Source of the DNA: Taeniopygia guttata
Lineage: Eukaryota; Chordata; Aves; Passeriformes; Estrildidae
DNA length: 64,000 nt
Assembly (NCBI RefSeq): GCF_048771995.1
Contig: NC_133027.1
Coordinates: forward strand, 99,508,501-99,572,500
Direction: 5' to 3'
Part shown: piece after piece, positions 35,666 through 48,095 of the stretch
Position numbering within the stretch: the first letter of the stretch is position 1
Layout of the letters: the number at the start of each line of letters is the position of its first letter
Position numbers and translations under genes: made by a program
Notes under the pieces: generated by a model
The model's database searches: none
What the model was told of the DNA's origin: nothing
Seen by the model: the letters and a program-made list of their open reading frames with translations, nothing else

Positions 35666-38600
35666 TTAACAGTTCATGTAGAGTAAATTGAGGGCCTTGG
35701 AATAACAAGCTTTTTCTGCCACAAAACACTTCCCTTGAAAAGCGTCCATAGTATGAACAGGCTTTGTTGTTCTATATTCCAGGACCAGGCCTTCTCCCAT
35801 CTCAGTTTTAATTAGTTTGGTATTGACCACTTTGCCAGCATTGCTAAAATGAGTACTGAGTCTTATTACAGCTTCAGAGGGAAGATTAGGAGCTACGGCC
35901 TGCAGGTCTGTTGTTGTCTCCTGGCCGAAGTTGAGCACCATCATGAAGACTCTGTCCAAGCCATCCAGCTCCCTCACATAGACAAACACGTCAGTGTCAT
36001 TCCAGACGTGGCACATCCACCCCCGATTCATGGGGAGCTCATTGTTCCGCAGCAGCGTCAGCGCTCGGTACAAACTCAGGGTTGAGTTGGACCAGGTGCT
36101 CTGGATCTGCAACAGTCAGCACCAACAGGGTCAGTTCTTGGCACTGCAGGGAGGAAATACAGCTCCCTTCTTACACACACCCAGGCTGCTGAGAACACAC
36201 CTATTGGAATTCTGTGCTGACAATTATCCCTCTTCAAATCTGTCTCCAAATTTCACTGAAAATCTGCTTTTTCTCATGCACTTCCTTCTCACGTGTGGAG
36301 TGGCAGGTATAGAGTTTATTAAGCATAATAGTTCCCCAGCACTAATGCAATTGCTTCCTCCCACAGCTTCCTTTCAGTACTGTTGATTTAGGAGAAAGCC
36401 ACAGCCATTCAAAGCTTGACACTGAATCTTTTTCATTGAGTCCAGTCTACTGCAGTCACAGGGTTTATATCACATTTTATATTTCTGCTATCTTCAATTT
36501 TTTTTTCTGCCTTCAATTTTGGTCAGCAAAATCTGTTTGATTCACTGCTCTACTTATGTTAGAGTCGGTCTATGTCAAGTTCTTGTTACAAAACCAGTGC
36601 TTTCTATAGCAACAGAAATGGGGGAAAAGAGACCAGTTTTCAATTTCATATCAAAAGGATTAAAAGGACGTTAAAGAGCCAAATTGCAACATCAACATCA
36701 TAATTGTAGTTGCTCTGCTTAAATGCATATAGATGAAGTAGGCTCCTTGTTGTGCAAGGATTTCCTTTCCTAATAAAACTTGTGAGGATTCAGTGCTTTT
36801 TTTCCCCTTGAGTTTGTTCCTGCTACCAATGCTCACTACTAAAAGGAAGCCAGAGCAAAATAGATACATTAAAATATTTTGAGACCATTAGTTTGTTACA
36901 CATGTAGATACCTACTTCCACATTTACACTTTGGTAGTCTGAGTTAACAGGTAACCAGCTGCTGTTGCCTTCAGTAAAACCAGCATTAACTTCTCCATCC
37001 CACTGCATGGGGGATTTCTCTGGGAGGGTTGGCTAGAAAATAAAAGTGGTGATTACCATATTAAAAATTACTCTTCCAATAGCATGTTCTCAGATCTCCC
37101 AAATTATCTCCCTTTCAGTTGGTTTAAGTTAAAAATAATGAGGATGTAATTGTGGTCCAAATCTAAGGCTAAAATGAGAACCAAGACAGTTCCTGAAATG
37201 GAGGGGAGGGGATGATCTCAGATACAGCATTGCTGGGTAAAACATGGAATTCCCAAATTCTACTAGAATTTGACAATGACTCTTACTAGAGTTGTCATCC
37301 TTTGCAACAGATGGTTGGATAAAAGTTTACTGATGACAGCCAGGATATTCTTATAAATATCTAGACATGCAGAGAGTGAATATGTGAGGTAATGAGTCCT
37401 TAGAAGAGATGTTGTTAAAATAACAGTAAACAACAAGTAACTGCTGTTCAGTGTCTGTTATTTTCTAAGCATTGCGCTTTTCACCCCAGAACTCTTCAAG
37501 CTTACATTTGCAAGGGGTACAATTTTGACAGGACTGTTTGTGTTAGACAGGTAAAAATTATTATTTCCAAGTGCAAAACTATTGAAAACTGGCTTTTAGC
37601 TGATTAAAAAGTGTCGATGTAAAAAAAGTCTGAAGTTCTCATTTTGAAGAATTCACAATCCTGAAAAAGCTTCCTCATTGTTACTGAAGAGCTGCCAAAA
37701 GATCTGACACTTAAATTTAATGATATAAGAGGGCATAAAATATTTTGCACATACTTTGAGTGTTTGTTTTCCATGAAAACTGTTTTTCATATAAAGGACA
37801 CTTTTCAATACAATCTGTCAGAGCAGCAACCTAACAAAAGAAATTGTCACTTTGCTTTGTGACATTATAAATAATGGGTTTCTCCTTTTTAGCATATTCT
37901 GAAAAGCAGGAGAAAAAAATCCTAAGTTTTCAACAGTGGTAACAGTGCCTCTCATCTTTACCTCTTTCAGTGTCTCCTGAAGTGTTTGAAATGCTGGGAC
38001 TAAAGCCTATATCATCATGAGCAAATACTCTCCATTTTCCTAAGACACCCATTAATCAGGGAACCTTCCTCTCCAGCCTGAGTGAAGGGTGGGTTTGCAT
38101 TTGTTCCAAAGCCCTGAGCCACAGGGTAGTCACTAAAAGAGAGTGAACCCTGAGGAGCTCAGGGTGAGCCACTTTTCTTAAGAGAATCACTCTGTCAGCA
38201 GTAATCAGCAGCAGCAAGAAAATGCAGGAGATATTTGACCTAGAGTTTTCTCAGAGGAAATGAGATTTCCTTTTAAATCAGAGAATCACTTCCTCACATC
38301 TGAATCAGACAAATCTGGAGGTGATCCTGTGCTTCAAGTACCTCTTTCCCTTTGCTACAAAGCTAGCAGAGCCATTTCTAACATTGCCAGCAGCTGCCTC
38401 ATTCCCTAACAGAGGCTTTTCACAGGGAAAGCAGCATCTGCCATAGGACCGTGTTCTTGTGGTGCTCAAATATTGTCAGGAGAGGCAGAGATGAGCTGTT
38501 CCCTTTTGGGACAGACTATGCATGATGACCAAAAGCCACTTCTGCCTGCCAGCAGGCAGCCTCCCCTTCATGCAGATCCCTTTTTCTGAGCTTGGGCACA

Positions 38601-41600
38601 CTCATGACAGCCGTGGCTTGGACAGAATCAGAACTGTGACTTCCTTTAAGTAACAGCCATGAAATAATGGACTCTGGCACAATGATGTCAGAGTCCCACT
38701 TCCATGGGAGGAAGGAGATGGCTCAGTTATCTTCCCTCCTATGTCCGCAGCACACCTCTCCTTACCCTGGCCAGGCCCTGTGCTGGCACTTGCTGTCCTT
38801 TCTGCTGAAGCAACACTGCTGGAAACCATGCAAGACTGATCCAGAGAAAGAAAGAAGTCAGCATCCATAACTGAAGTCTATCAGTTCACATATCAAGGCC
38901 TTGGTTCTGCTCTCTGGCCTGGCCATTTCCACACGCTGAACAGAGGTTTGCCATGAGAAATATGGAAAACCATTTAAGCAGTGAGAAAGACTGGGTTTGG
39001 TTAGCAAAACAAAAGTTCTTGTGCTTTTGAGTGTTCTGTTACTTGGAACTAAACAACAGGACCAGAGTTTACATGCTCTTCACTTACATTTTCTGATGCA
39101 ATATTCTCCATGCCTATTTCTTCACCATAGTAAGTTACAGGAGTGCCAGGGAGGGTTAAAAGCAGCATGTTCATGACATTGATGTACTCCTTCCCAACCC
39201 GAGTTGAAATCCGAGCAGCGTTAGGGCTTCCAACCTGAAGAAAACATCATTCTGTTAAACACACATTATAAAAGTTCATGCACATGTGAAATTAAGTAAT
39301 TTAACAATGTAGTAAATGTTTTGGGGTTTTTTTCTTTCCCTTCCATGGCTGTGAGGTCCATCATCTTTATCTTGATGCCATTACAAACTTCTGTCCCAAA
39401 AAATTTAACACACAAGTCCTGCCAGCAGCACATGAGGCAGAAGGAGGAAGAGATCACAAATAACAACTCTCCCTGCTTACAGTTCTCTGCTATTTTTTCT
39501 GTTGTGTGAGGATTGCTCTGCTTGCTTTGAAAAGATCCTTTGCACATTCCGAACATGCTTCCTTGGAAAAAGAGAAGCAATGTTTTAAGTTAACTGCCCT
39601 CCACTGCTGCTCTTCTCTGCCCTGGCCCCGGGCGGGTTCCAGAATCCATTGCAGTGAGTCAGTTTATGGTCAAAGATAATTATCCCAATTCTATTCTCAC
39701 TGGTGGTTTAGCCACTGGAGACACTGAGGGAGAGGCATGATCATAAATTCCCTTCTGTCATCCTTGCACAGGGAGTGGAACTGTTACTGAAGGGCAGGAG
39801 AGCCAGACAGTGCCAAGGACTCCAACTACAGCAGCTGAGAGTTTTCACAAGGACAGCGACTGTAGCTCAGCCATGGGCCCAGGCTGCTGCTGACCCCACT
39901 GAAATCAAGAGCGTGTGTGTGTGTGTGTGTGTGTGTTTGGTTTCTGCCACCTACAGAACAAGCCCTTCCTAGGAGAGTTAGTCTAGAACTCTTACTGCCC
40001 AGTTTGGCCATTTTCCTGCAGGCATGTTTTTCATCCATGAGTTGACAGCTTCAAAAATACTGTTGCCTGATAGATCTTTCATGTTAATTAGGTTGAAGTT
40101 GAAGGGAAAATCTGCTTCTTGGATAAAAGTTGTTCCATAATACATCATTGTTGCTTTAATGTCTTCCTTTTCATCATCATCAGAACCCATAAATCTACAA
40201 AGAAGAACACAAATAGCTTTTTTGGTTCATTTTTGGTTACACAGAACAGAATAAAGCTAGAAATGGTTGAACACAGAGCATTAAGAATTATGGTCACTTC
40301 CCCCTCCCCATTAAAAAAGATTAATACAGAGGAATTATATTTTGTAAGGCAGACAAGGAATCAAGGAGAAGAAATACTTCTTGGAAATTGCTGGAGAAAA
40401 ATCTACAGGAGTCAACACAAGGCTAAAGTATCTGACTGAGGTTTTATCTTTCTGAATCCATGTCCACACACTCCATTCCAGCAATTTCCATGCTTTCCTT
40501 CACAGAAGGGGACATGGGGGTCCCCTGAGTTGACCATGAGCCATCAATGTGCCCCTGCAGGTGGCTCATGGCATCCTGGGCTGCATTAGGAGGAGTGCTG
40601 CCAGAAGTGAGGGCAGTAATCCTTCCCCTTTAGTCTGGCACTGAGACCATCAGGGACTGAAACATCTCTCCCAGAAGGAAAGGCTGCTGAGGTGGGGCTG
40701 TTTAGCCCGGGGAAGGGACACCTCCAGGACCTCATCCATGTATTGAAGGGAGGGTGCAAAGGTGACAGAGCCAGGCTCTCTTCAGTGGTGCCCAGTGCCA
40801 GGGCCAGAGGCAATGGGCACAAACTGAAAAACAGGACAGGTATTTCCCCATGAACATCAGGAAACTCCCACCAGTCAGGGTGACTGAGTCCTGGCACTGG
40901 TTTTCCAGGGAGGTTGTAGAGTCTCCATTTCTGGAAATGTTCAAAAGCCATCTGGACAAGTTCCTGGACAATTGGCTCCAGGTGGCCCTAAAAAACAGGG
41001 GGGTTGGACCAGAGAATTTCAGGAGGTCCTTTCCAAATTCAACCATTCTGTGATTTTAACACTCTCTGACTGTGTGTCTCACTTGAACTGCATTATTAAA
41101 ATTAAAGAATGCATCAGGCACAGGGTTGATAAATTAGTATCTCTGTGATTAGAATGTTTTCCTTTTCTGCTTACCTTTATACATAGATGGAGCAGAGCTA
41201 ACAGGGCCAATTCCTTTCTGCATACACCGGGGAAGAGACAGTACAGCCTATGCACTGCTATCTGCACTGGAGGATTTCCATTTCTGTGGTGTATTATGTT
41301 AGTGAAAGAACATTGTCTTGCTAGCAAGAGGGAGAAGAATGTTAGAAAAAGCTGTGCTGGTTACCTGTATCTGCCAGGCTCTCTGCTGAACTCATTCATG
41401 GTGTGACGGAAGCTGCGGATGATGTCATGCAAACCGACTTGTGTGGTGGTGTAGTCATGGTACAGCTGGGAATAGGCTGTGATAGTCTCCTTAAAGCAAG
41501 GTATAGTACCTCACATTAGTGGTATAGTACTTCACATTAGTTCACCAATGTTTTAGGTTTCAGAATTCTCCAGATACTCCCCATTCTTGCCTGAGAGAGT

Positions 41601-44600
41601 GCACCAGTTTATGACTTTTTACTGAAATGAGTTCAGCACGCTAACACTAACAGCACAGAGCTGAACTGCATTTGATGAACTGGAGTAGCAGAGGACTGAT
41701 AATTTGGATCCCATCCTTCAGCAGGGAAAGCCCACCCACAACACCAACCAACAGAGCCTATCCAGAGCATGAGCTGTGGCCTCAGACCAGGCTGGAAAGA
41801 TGGACAGTGCCTTGATACAGTACCACAACACCACCGCCACCTTGGAGCTGGCCAGCTGTTTGTGATCCCAGCTCCACAGGAGAACAGTGTCTGGCACCAC
41901 CTGGCAACGTCACCAAGTTCACTATCAGAGCAAAAGCAAGCAACATAGACAACAGTGAATGTGTCTGGTCACCTTTCATTGTGACACATGGCCTACATCA
42001 GTGTTTTCTTAGTTATGCTCCAGTTCTTACTGGGGCTTCTTTGTGGTGAGTGCTTTTTGTGCAGAGTGCCCAGGACCTACCCACCTTCCAAGGCTGACCT
42101 GTTTTTCCTACAGCCACAATTAAGACCCAAAAGAGTCAAAGCAGGCACTCTTGTCTCCATAGGAGATGCAGGAAAGAAAGAAAAGACATAAACATTACTC
42201 CATTCTGAGACTTGTTCACTGGAGGCTCATCCCGGAGATGTGTTGCTTCTAAGAAAAATTTAACAGCGCCAAAACTAAATCCGTCAACTCCTTTGCCAAG
42301 CCAAAATTTGATAATATCCTAGATAGAAGCAAAAATTGAAAAGTCTGAGTGAGTCTACCCCATTTAAAATAGTATACCCTTAAAAAGAAAAATAAACTTG
42401 TAGGGAGGTGTAAATACATAACAATTCATTTTTTGATTTGTACTTTGAATTTTTCTAGAAGCCAAAGTGAATCATGTTGATCTAAAGTCAAATTAATAGC
42501 TAAATAAAGTATGTCTTACTATTTCAATCATACAAAAAAAAAAAAAAAAAAAAAAAAAAAGACTGGTCCCTAACTTCTCCCATAATTCAGGACCCCAAAA
42601 CCAGGGTATGACTCACTAAAAGCAGTTTCTAATCTCATCCATCAACACTACTGGGCTCATGCTAAGTGATGTTGTTGATGATCACTCATGTCATGGCTGC
42701 ACACAATTAGAACACATTGATTCAAATATACAGGAATATGTTGTTCTGCACAGGCCTTGTGCCACCAATTTTCTTTTACACCATAGAGCTCTTAAAATAC
42801 TTGTTCTCTTTTATTTGAGTGATGTAAGTTTTTTAAATTTTTTTTCAGACTTATTTGTTGATTTGCAGGAACATAAGAAATTATCATCCAACAATTACAA
42901 ATGCTATTGAGTTGAAATTTCACTATCAAATTCCAGTGTTAGTCACTATTAGTAAAATTATATCCTACTTCACTCACTATATTACTACAGTTTTAATTGC
43001 CCCAGTTTTAACAAAAAACTCCAAAGTTCAGTCCCTCTTGAGTGGTTTCTGCAAATGTCCTTTTAGTTGTGATACTTGTCTTTGTCTGAGGAAAAAGACA
43101 TGTTTTTTTTTTAATCTATTGACCTGCCTTTTCAAAATATATGAAGTACACTTATCTGAAAAAGTTGGAGTAGAATTAGTACACTGTTAAGCTGTACAGA
43201 TTTTTGTTTGGCAAATAAAGACCCCCTCGCTGAGCTGCACTTTCTGCCATTCTGCAAGCAGCAGCTCTCAGTGTGGTGTCTGTCCAATGGTGATGGTACC
43301 CAAAAAAGCTCATGCTTATTATACCTGTGCTCAGCACAAAAGCAAACCCGGGTATCAGGTGCTTATGCAAACATCAAGCACTGATATGGTTCTCCCCGGC
43401 GCCAATCTACATCTATTTACACATGAAAGCCACAACGTGCTGGCTGCTGAGTTTGGCTGTTCTCGGGTGCCCTTGTGCTGCTGAACCAAAGACTTGAGCT
43501 TCTCTGCAGAAATCCATTTGCTTCCTGCTCAGTCCACCTAACCTTCTCTAACAGGATATTAAATTAAAATACTAGACAAAAATTATTCCTTTAACATGAT
43601 GCTCATGTCATCAGGACAAGCTTCTTAGCTATCATGGGGTTTTTTGGTTTTGTTTTTGTTTTTTTTTTTTTTGGTTGTTGGTTTGTTTTTGTTTTGTTTT
43701 GTTTTGGTTTTGTTTTGTTTTGTTTTGTTTTAATAGGAAATGCAGCATCTCTGCTCCTGGAGTTTCAGCAATTCTCATTGTGTGGTTGAGTTAAAAGATG
43801 TGACCAGAAGTGTTTTGGTTCTTCAAGCTCATGCAGTAGCCACCTGGTGAGGGGAGAGGCCCCACAGAGACCATCCCAGGAAGGCTGGGCAGCTGTGAAG
43901 ACCAACGCCCAAGAAATGCACCACAATTCAACAGAATAAAGTGGCAAACACAGATTCAATTAAACACATTAAGTAGCTGTACTACCTGCTGAGGCATAAC
44001 TTACAGAAAGGGGAAAAAGAAGCAGCAGCTGTCAGGCTCCCCATATTCAGGTCTACATCCCCATATTTTAATGAATTCCACATTGTCTGCCAGGAAACAG
44101 TGCAGATAGGAAGGAAATTCCATCGGAACAGCACCATCACCACCACTCTCACTGTGAAAACACTCATTTTCCCCCTGGAAAGTCATCAGACACGTGGACA
44201 GATCGAAACTCACTATCTCCCCCTTATCATCAAGTCCAGGCATTCCTTGTAATTCAAATCAGCATTGCCTCTGCTTTCCTGAAAATGCAAACATCTCTCT
44301 GCTAAACAAGGTGCCATCCCTCCATTTGACCGGCTAATTAACAACTCTTTGTATCAACAGAGATAAAAAACTTCTCTGCACTTGACATTCTATACAGGCT
44401 TTAGTGCAAGAGCTGCTTTGGTCTTGTCTCAGCACCAGTGAGTTTCATACTTACACGGATTTCTTGTTGGACAGCAGGGTTGCGAAAATTTAAGTCTGGC
44501 TGCTCCTTCCCAAACTGATGGAAATAACATTGCTTTCTCACATCGTCAAACTGCCAGCTGGAATTCCCAAAGACACTCACCTGCTCAGCCAAGGGAGAGA

Positions 44601-47600
44601 GACAACCACAACTACTAACTTAACAAACATTTCCTCCTATGCACACACTAAAATGTGTGGCATTACAACCAAAAAATAGAGCACAAAATGCCTAATCAGT
44701 GGACTACATTTTGAACAGATTTTGGTACTTATGATTTTCATTTATTTTTGCCACTAGTTGCTCCCCCTTTAGTTGCACTTTGCCACATGTATTTCCTGCT
44801 CAGTATTATAGATTTCTAAGATTTTTTTATTAAGTTAACTTTCATTGGGAATTATCTGGAATAGAGGGGAAAACATGGGTGGGAACATTTATTTTGGAAT
44901 GACTTCTCCTAAAACCTATTAAATAGCTTTAGTTAACTTAGAGCTTTCTGCAATTTAGTATTATCCCTTTGAAGGGTCAACAAAAGCCAGCAAGTTAAAA
45001 ATGTTAAACTTTATCACCATCTCTCTAATAAAAGATTCCAAAAGATAGTTCTTAAGACTCTAAAGATTAAAGAGAAACTATAAAAATTGGTAGTATTAAT
45101 TCCACCTAGAGTTCTCAATCATGCACCCACCGGTTCTAATCTAAAATAAGTCCATTTGAAATAGGCAACATGCTTTCTGGCCTGGTCATTTTCCAGAAAA
45201 AAGGAAAAAAGCCAAGATCACATTGCTTTGTTTCCTTCCCCACCAACTGATTTCAGAGTACCTGACACGCAGTTTCTAGAACAAAACACCCATACACAGA
45301 AGGGGGCGTGTGTGAACCATTTGCACACAACCTTTTTTTTGTGTGTGTTTGTTTGCTTAATGAAGAAAGATTTAACACTGAGGTGAAGAAACAAAAGTAA
45401 TTTTTAAAATTCCACTTGAAGTAGGAACTTTTTGAGTGATCCTCCAACCTGGTTCAAATCTTAACCTGCACTAACTCATGTAATAACATAATTTTGTACG
45501 TCTCACCAGTCACTTAGAACTCCGTGTACAGTGGGACAATCATGTTACAGCTGCTTTTGCTCTGTGGCATCCAGCTTGGGAGGTGTGTGTGGCCTTTCCT
45601 GTGCTTACCCAGTTGTTGGGAGGGATGACTGAGCCAGCAGCCTGCCTGCAGTCCTGCCAGATGTAGTAGTCCGTGTACTGCCCAGTCCGATTGCGGCTCA
45701 GCTGAAACCACCGGTGTTTGTCACTTGTGTGGTTTGGTATTAAATCCATTATCAGCTTTAGCCCTTAAAAATGAAAACAAAAACATCAGCCCTTCTTTCC
45801 CTCCCCGAACTACAACATTACATTTAGCCTTTTAAGACAACATTCGTATTTGCTCCAAATGCAGTATCAGAGGTATTTGGGCTTCTTCCATGCCAGAGGT
45901 CTGGTGAAGGAGAAGGGCATAAAAACCCCACAAAAAGTACCAGACTAACAGAACAGTTAGACCTGGCTGGTGTTTGCAAGTAACTGGAACACAGCTTGGG
46001 AGGGAAAGAAGGGTGAAGAGAACAATCAAAACAGACTTCTGCTGTTATAAACTACTTTCACTAACTCTGACTTCAACATCTGTCTCACACCTCCCAGGTA
46101 AGAAAGGCACTTCACCAGTCTAGCATCAGTGATCACACATTCTTTATCACCTTTCCTAAAGAACAGACATTTTATTGAAACCTTTCAGACTCTCAAACTA
46201 TTTTCTGTTCAGCTCAACAGCTTTAAGAAGAAACTCCTGAGCAAACATTTGGTCTGAAGCATAAACTCATCAAAGCAAGGATGCAAGGGCAGGAAAGAAG
46301 CGTATGTTCCCTCATGTTCAGTCACACAGAACTGCACCTCAGCTTGATCCCAGCCTTCCAATGCCCGTAAGACAGGCCTTAGGGAGCATGGATGGGTGCC
46401 AGCCCAGCACCCACAAACATCCTCCTTGCAGAGGACATGCAGCTGCCCTGTTTTGCTGCTGTAGCTCCCTGTGCCCTCTGTCCTGCTTTCAGCACTGCCC
46501 CGGAGCCAAAGGGCAGGAGATGGCAATCACGGAGCTCACGTTGCTGTGGAGCTGCCTTGTACCCTTTGCTGGCTCCTCCATCTGATCCTGCTCAATGGCA
46601 CCACGGGGGGACTGCCAGGTGCACAAAATGAAGGTCCATCTTTTTAACAGAGTTACTTGGCTTGGAGGTGCAGCTTACCTCTGTCATGTATGGCTGCAAT
46701 CAAATTCTCAAAATCTGTCATTGATCCAAAAATGGGATCAATGTCATAGAAGTCTTCAGCTCCATATCCAAGGTCTTTTAAAGGGGATTTAAAGAAAGAG
46801 GTGATCCAGATGGTTTTTATATTCAAATATGTAATATGGTCCAGTTTTTCTTGGATACCTATTTACAAAGAAAAGGACATCATCTATGCAGAAAAGACAA
46901 AATATTTTTGTTTGTACACAGATCCCTTTATCTTCCTGACATGTTACTATAGTATGCAGCTACAGAAACACTTTCTGCCCTTCACCTGCCAGTACTGTAC
47001 AGTGTGTGGCTATCACTTATTGTTTAATAATGCATTGTCCACTTTGGTGTTGAGCCCTCCCTTTCTGCAGGGCAGTCTCAGCTCAGCTACTGGTAAGTGG
47101 CATTGCTTCCTTGCTATCAGGTGCCCCATCTCCAAGCATTTTTACCAGCTGATAACACCTGGACCATGAAAAAAGCAAGAAGTAACACATCTTTCTCCCC
47201 TCTTTGTCAGTTTTAGTTTTCCTTAGGAAGAGCAGCCACCAAACATCACCAGGTGCTCAGCACCACTCATCCTCCTGACTGGACTCAGTTTTGTGGCGGT
47301 ATCTGACTCTGGTAGCAGCTGTGCTGCTGCTTGCTCTCAGCACCATCTCTCAACTTCTTCTCTAATTCCAACTTTCTAACTTAACTTGAGCAAGCAGCTC
47401 CTGGATTTATTCACAACAATGTGAGTTGCCATTAACATTGCCTGACCACGTCTCTTACTTCTCTCCATTAAGGTGGCTTTGTCTATTGGACTGAACTTTT
47501 CCACTGGTTTTGCTTTTTATATACTCACACACACACAGCTGTTACACAGCAAGAATGAAAACTGGCCCACCTTTCAGATCCCCATTCCCATCCATGTTGC

Positions 47601-47967
47601 TGTCCCTGAAGGAGCGAGGATAGATCTGGTAAATAGGACTGGCCTGCCACCAGTCAAGGCACTTTGGAGAGAGAGCAATGATGGCAATCGTGGCACACAC
47701 AAGCACAACGGAACCAGCAATGACGAGCCAGAAGAGGATCTCCCTGGTGACTCTGTAGCGGGCTTGGCTGGAGAACTGCAGCAAGACCTCCTTTGGCATC
47801 CCAGCATAAGGCTTCAACACTGTCTCCTCCACAGCCACCGGCTCCACATCAACACTGCACGTTTTTGGCATTTCTTCTTGGCTATTGGTGTCTGTTTCCT
47901 TGTCCTCAAAATCCTCATTTTGAACAAATCCATTGTTCTGCACACCTCCCTTCTCACTCAGCTCCAT
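35666..47967 (-). CDS. SLC3A1: SLC3A1 (rBAT), heavy subunit of the b0,+ amino-acid transporter (10 exons)
   Basis: The minus-strand exons total 668 codons: 47967-47571, 46858-46679, 45763-45609, 44580-44455, 42318-42199, 41489-41365, 40194-39996, 39234-39088, 37032-36916, 36106-35666. There are ten exons as in human, and all phases agree. The protein is a type II membrane glycoprotein that brings SLC7A9 (b0,+AT) to the apical membrane of kidney and gut for cystine and dibasic amino-acid uptake. A short cytosolic tail and membrane helix (about 77-99) precede Cys103 in [10 protein letters not shown], equivalent to human C114, which forms the disulfide to SLC7A9. A glucosidase-like ectodomain follows ([16 protein letters not shown]). 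The C-terminal cysteines in [11 protein letters not shown] and LLYMNC are kept. Sequons include NHT, NSS and NDT. Residue 303 is Gly where human has Asp. The start is the ATG at 47,967: the same frame has an upstream stop and no earlier ATG. Confidence 0.96.
39911..39936. repeat. GT dinucleotide microsatellite
   Basis: Thirteen consecutive GT units, 60 bases left of the SLC3A1 exon ending at 39,996. Confidence 0.92.
40490..41058 (+). mobile_element. CR1 LINE 3'-end fragment
   Basis: Plus orientation. It runs from ACCATGAGCCATCAATGTGC and GGCATCCTGGGCTGCATTAG through AAGTTCCTGGACAATTGGCT and GGGGGGTTGGACCAGA to the terminus CAACCATTCTGTGATTTTAA. It covers the CR1 reverse-transcriptase C-terminal end and 3' UTR, with small gaps against the remembered consensus. 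The near-complete (ATTCTGTG) terminus marks a normal 3' end; the 5' end is truncated. Confidence 0.88.
42534..42560. repeat. Poly-A run (27 A)
   Basis: A pure A tract in SLC3A1 intron 5 on the plus strand, with no recognisable retrocopy body on its left. Confidence 0.9.
43636..43735. repeat. TTTTG-type simple repeat
   Basis: About 100 bases of imperfect GTTTT and GTTTTT units in SLC3A1 intron 4. Confidence 0.9.
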
Positions 47968-48082
47968 AGGTAAGCTCCTAGCTTCCACCTCAAATGTTTC
48001 ACTTGACAGTTCTTGTCCTGGAGACTCTGGCCACAGCACCTTTGTTCAGTGAAATGAGAAGCAGCGCAATTAGGCATTCTGG

Positions 48083-48095
48083 GTTGATAATCAAT
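48083..48095 (-). promoter_or_regulatory. HNF1-like palindrome upstream of SLC3A1
   Basis: The plus strand reads GTTGATAATCAAT, with the 11-base palindromic core TTGATAATCAA. It matches the HNF1 consensus GTTAATNATTAAY at 11 of 13 places, the two differences being symmetrical transitions. It sits about 120 bases upstream of the SLC3A1 ATG. HNF1 factors drive many kidney and gut transporter genes, so the place is sensible, but the call rests on motif and position only. Confidence 0.4.

Larger units (their letters stand above)
36107..47570 (-). other. SLC3A1 introns
   Basis: Nine introns, all GT-AG. The longest are 37,033-39,087, 42,319-44,454 and 36,107-36,915. Recognised content is the CR1 copy at 40,490-41,058, the GT microsatellite at 39,911, the A27 run at 42,534 and the TTTTG-type simple repeat at 43,636. 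No nested gene was recognised. The intervals 38,030-38,900 and 41,700-42,180 are somewhat GC-rich but matched nothing known. Confidence 0.7.

Noticed and set aside
47968-48039. Longer SLC3A1 N-terminus in the same frame starting at 48,039
   Set aside because: The codon at 48,039 is GTG, an in-frame TGA lies just upstream, and no earlier ATG exists. The ATG at 47,967 aligns with the human N-terminal region. A spliced extension is kept as a separate hypothesis.
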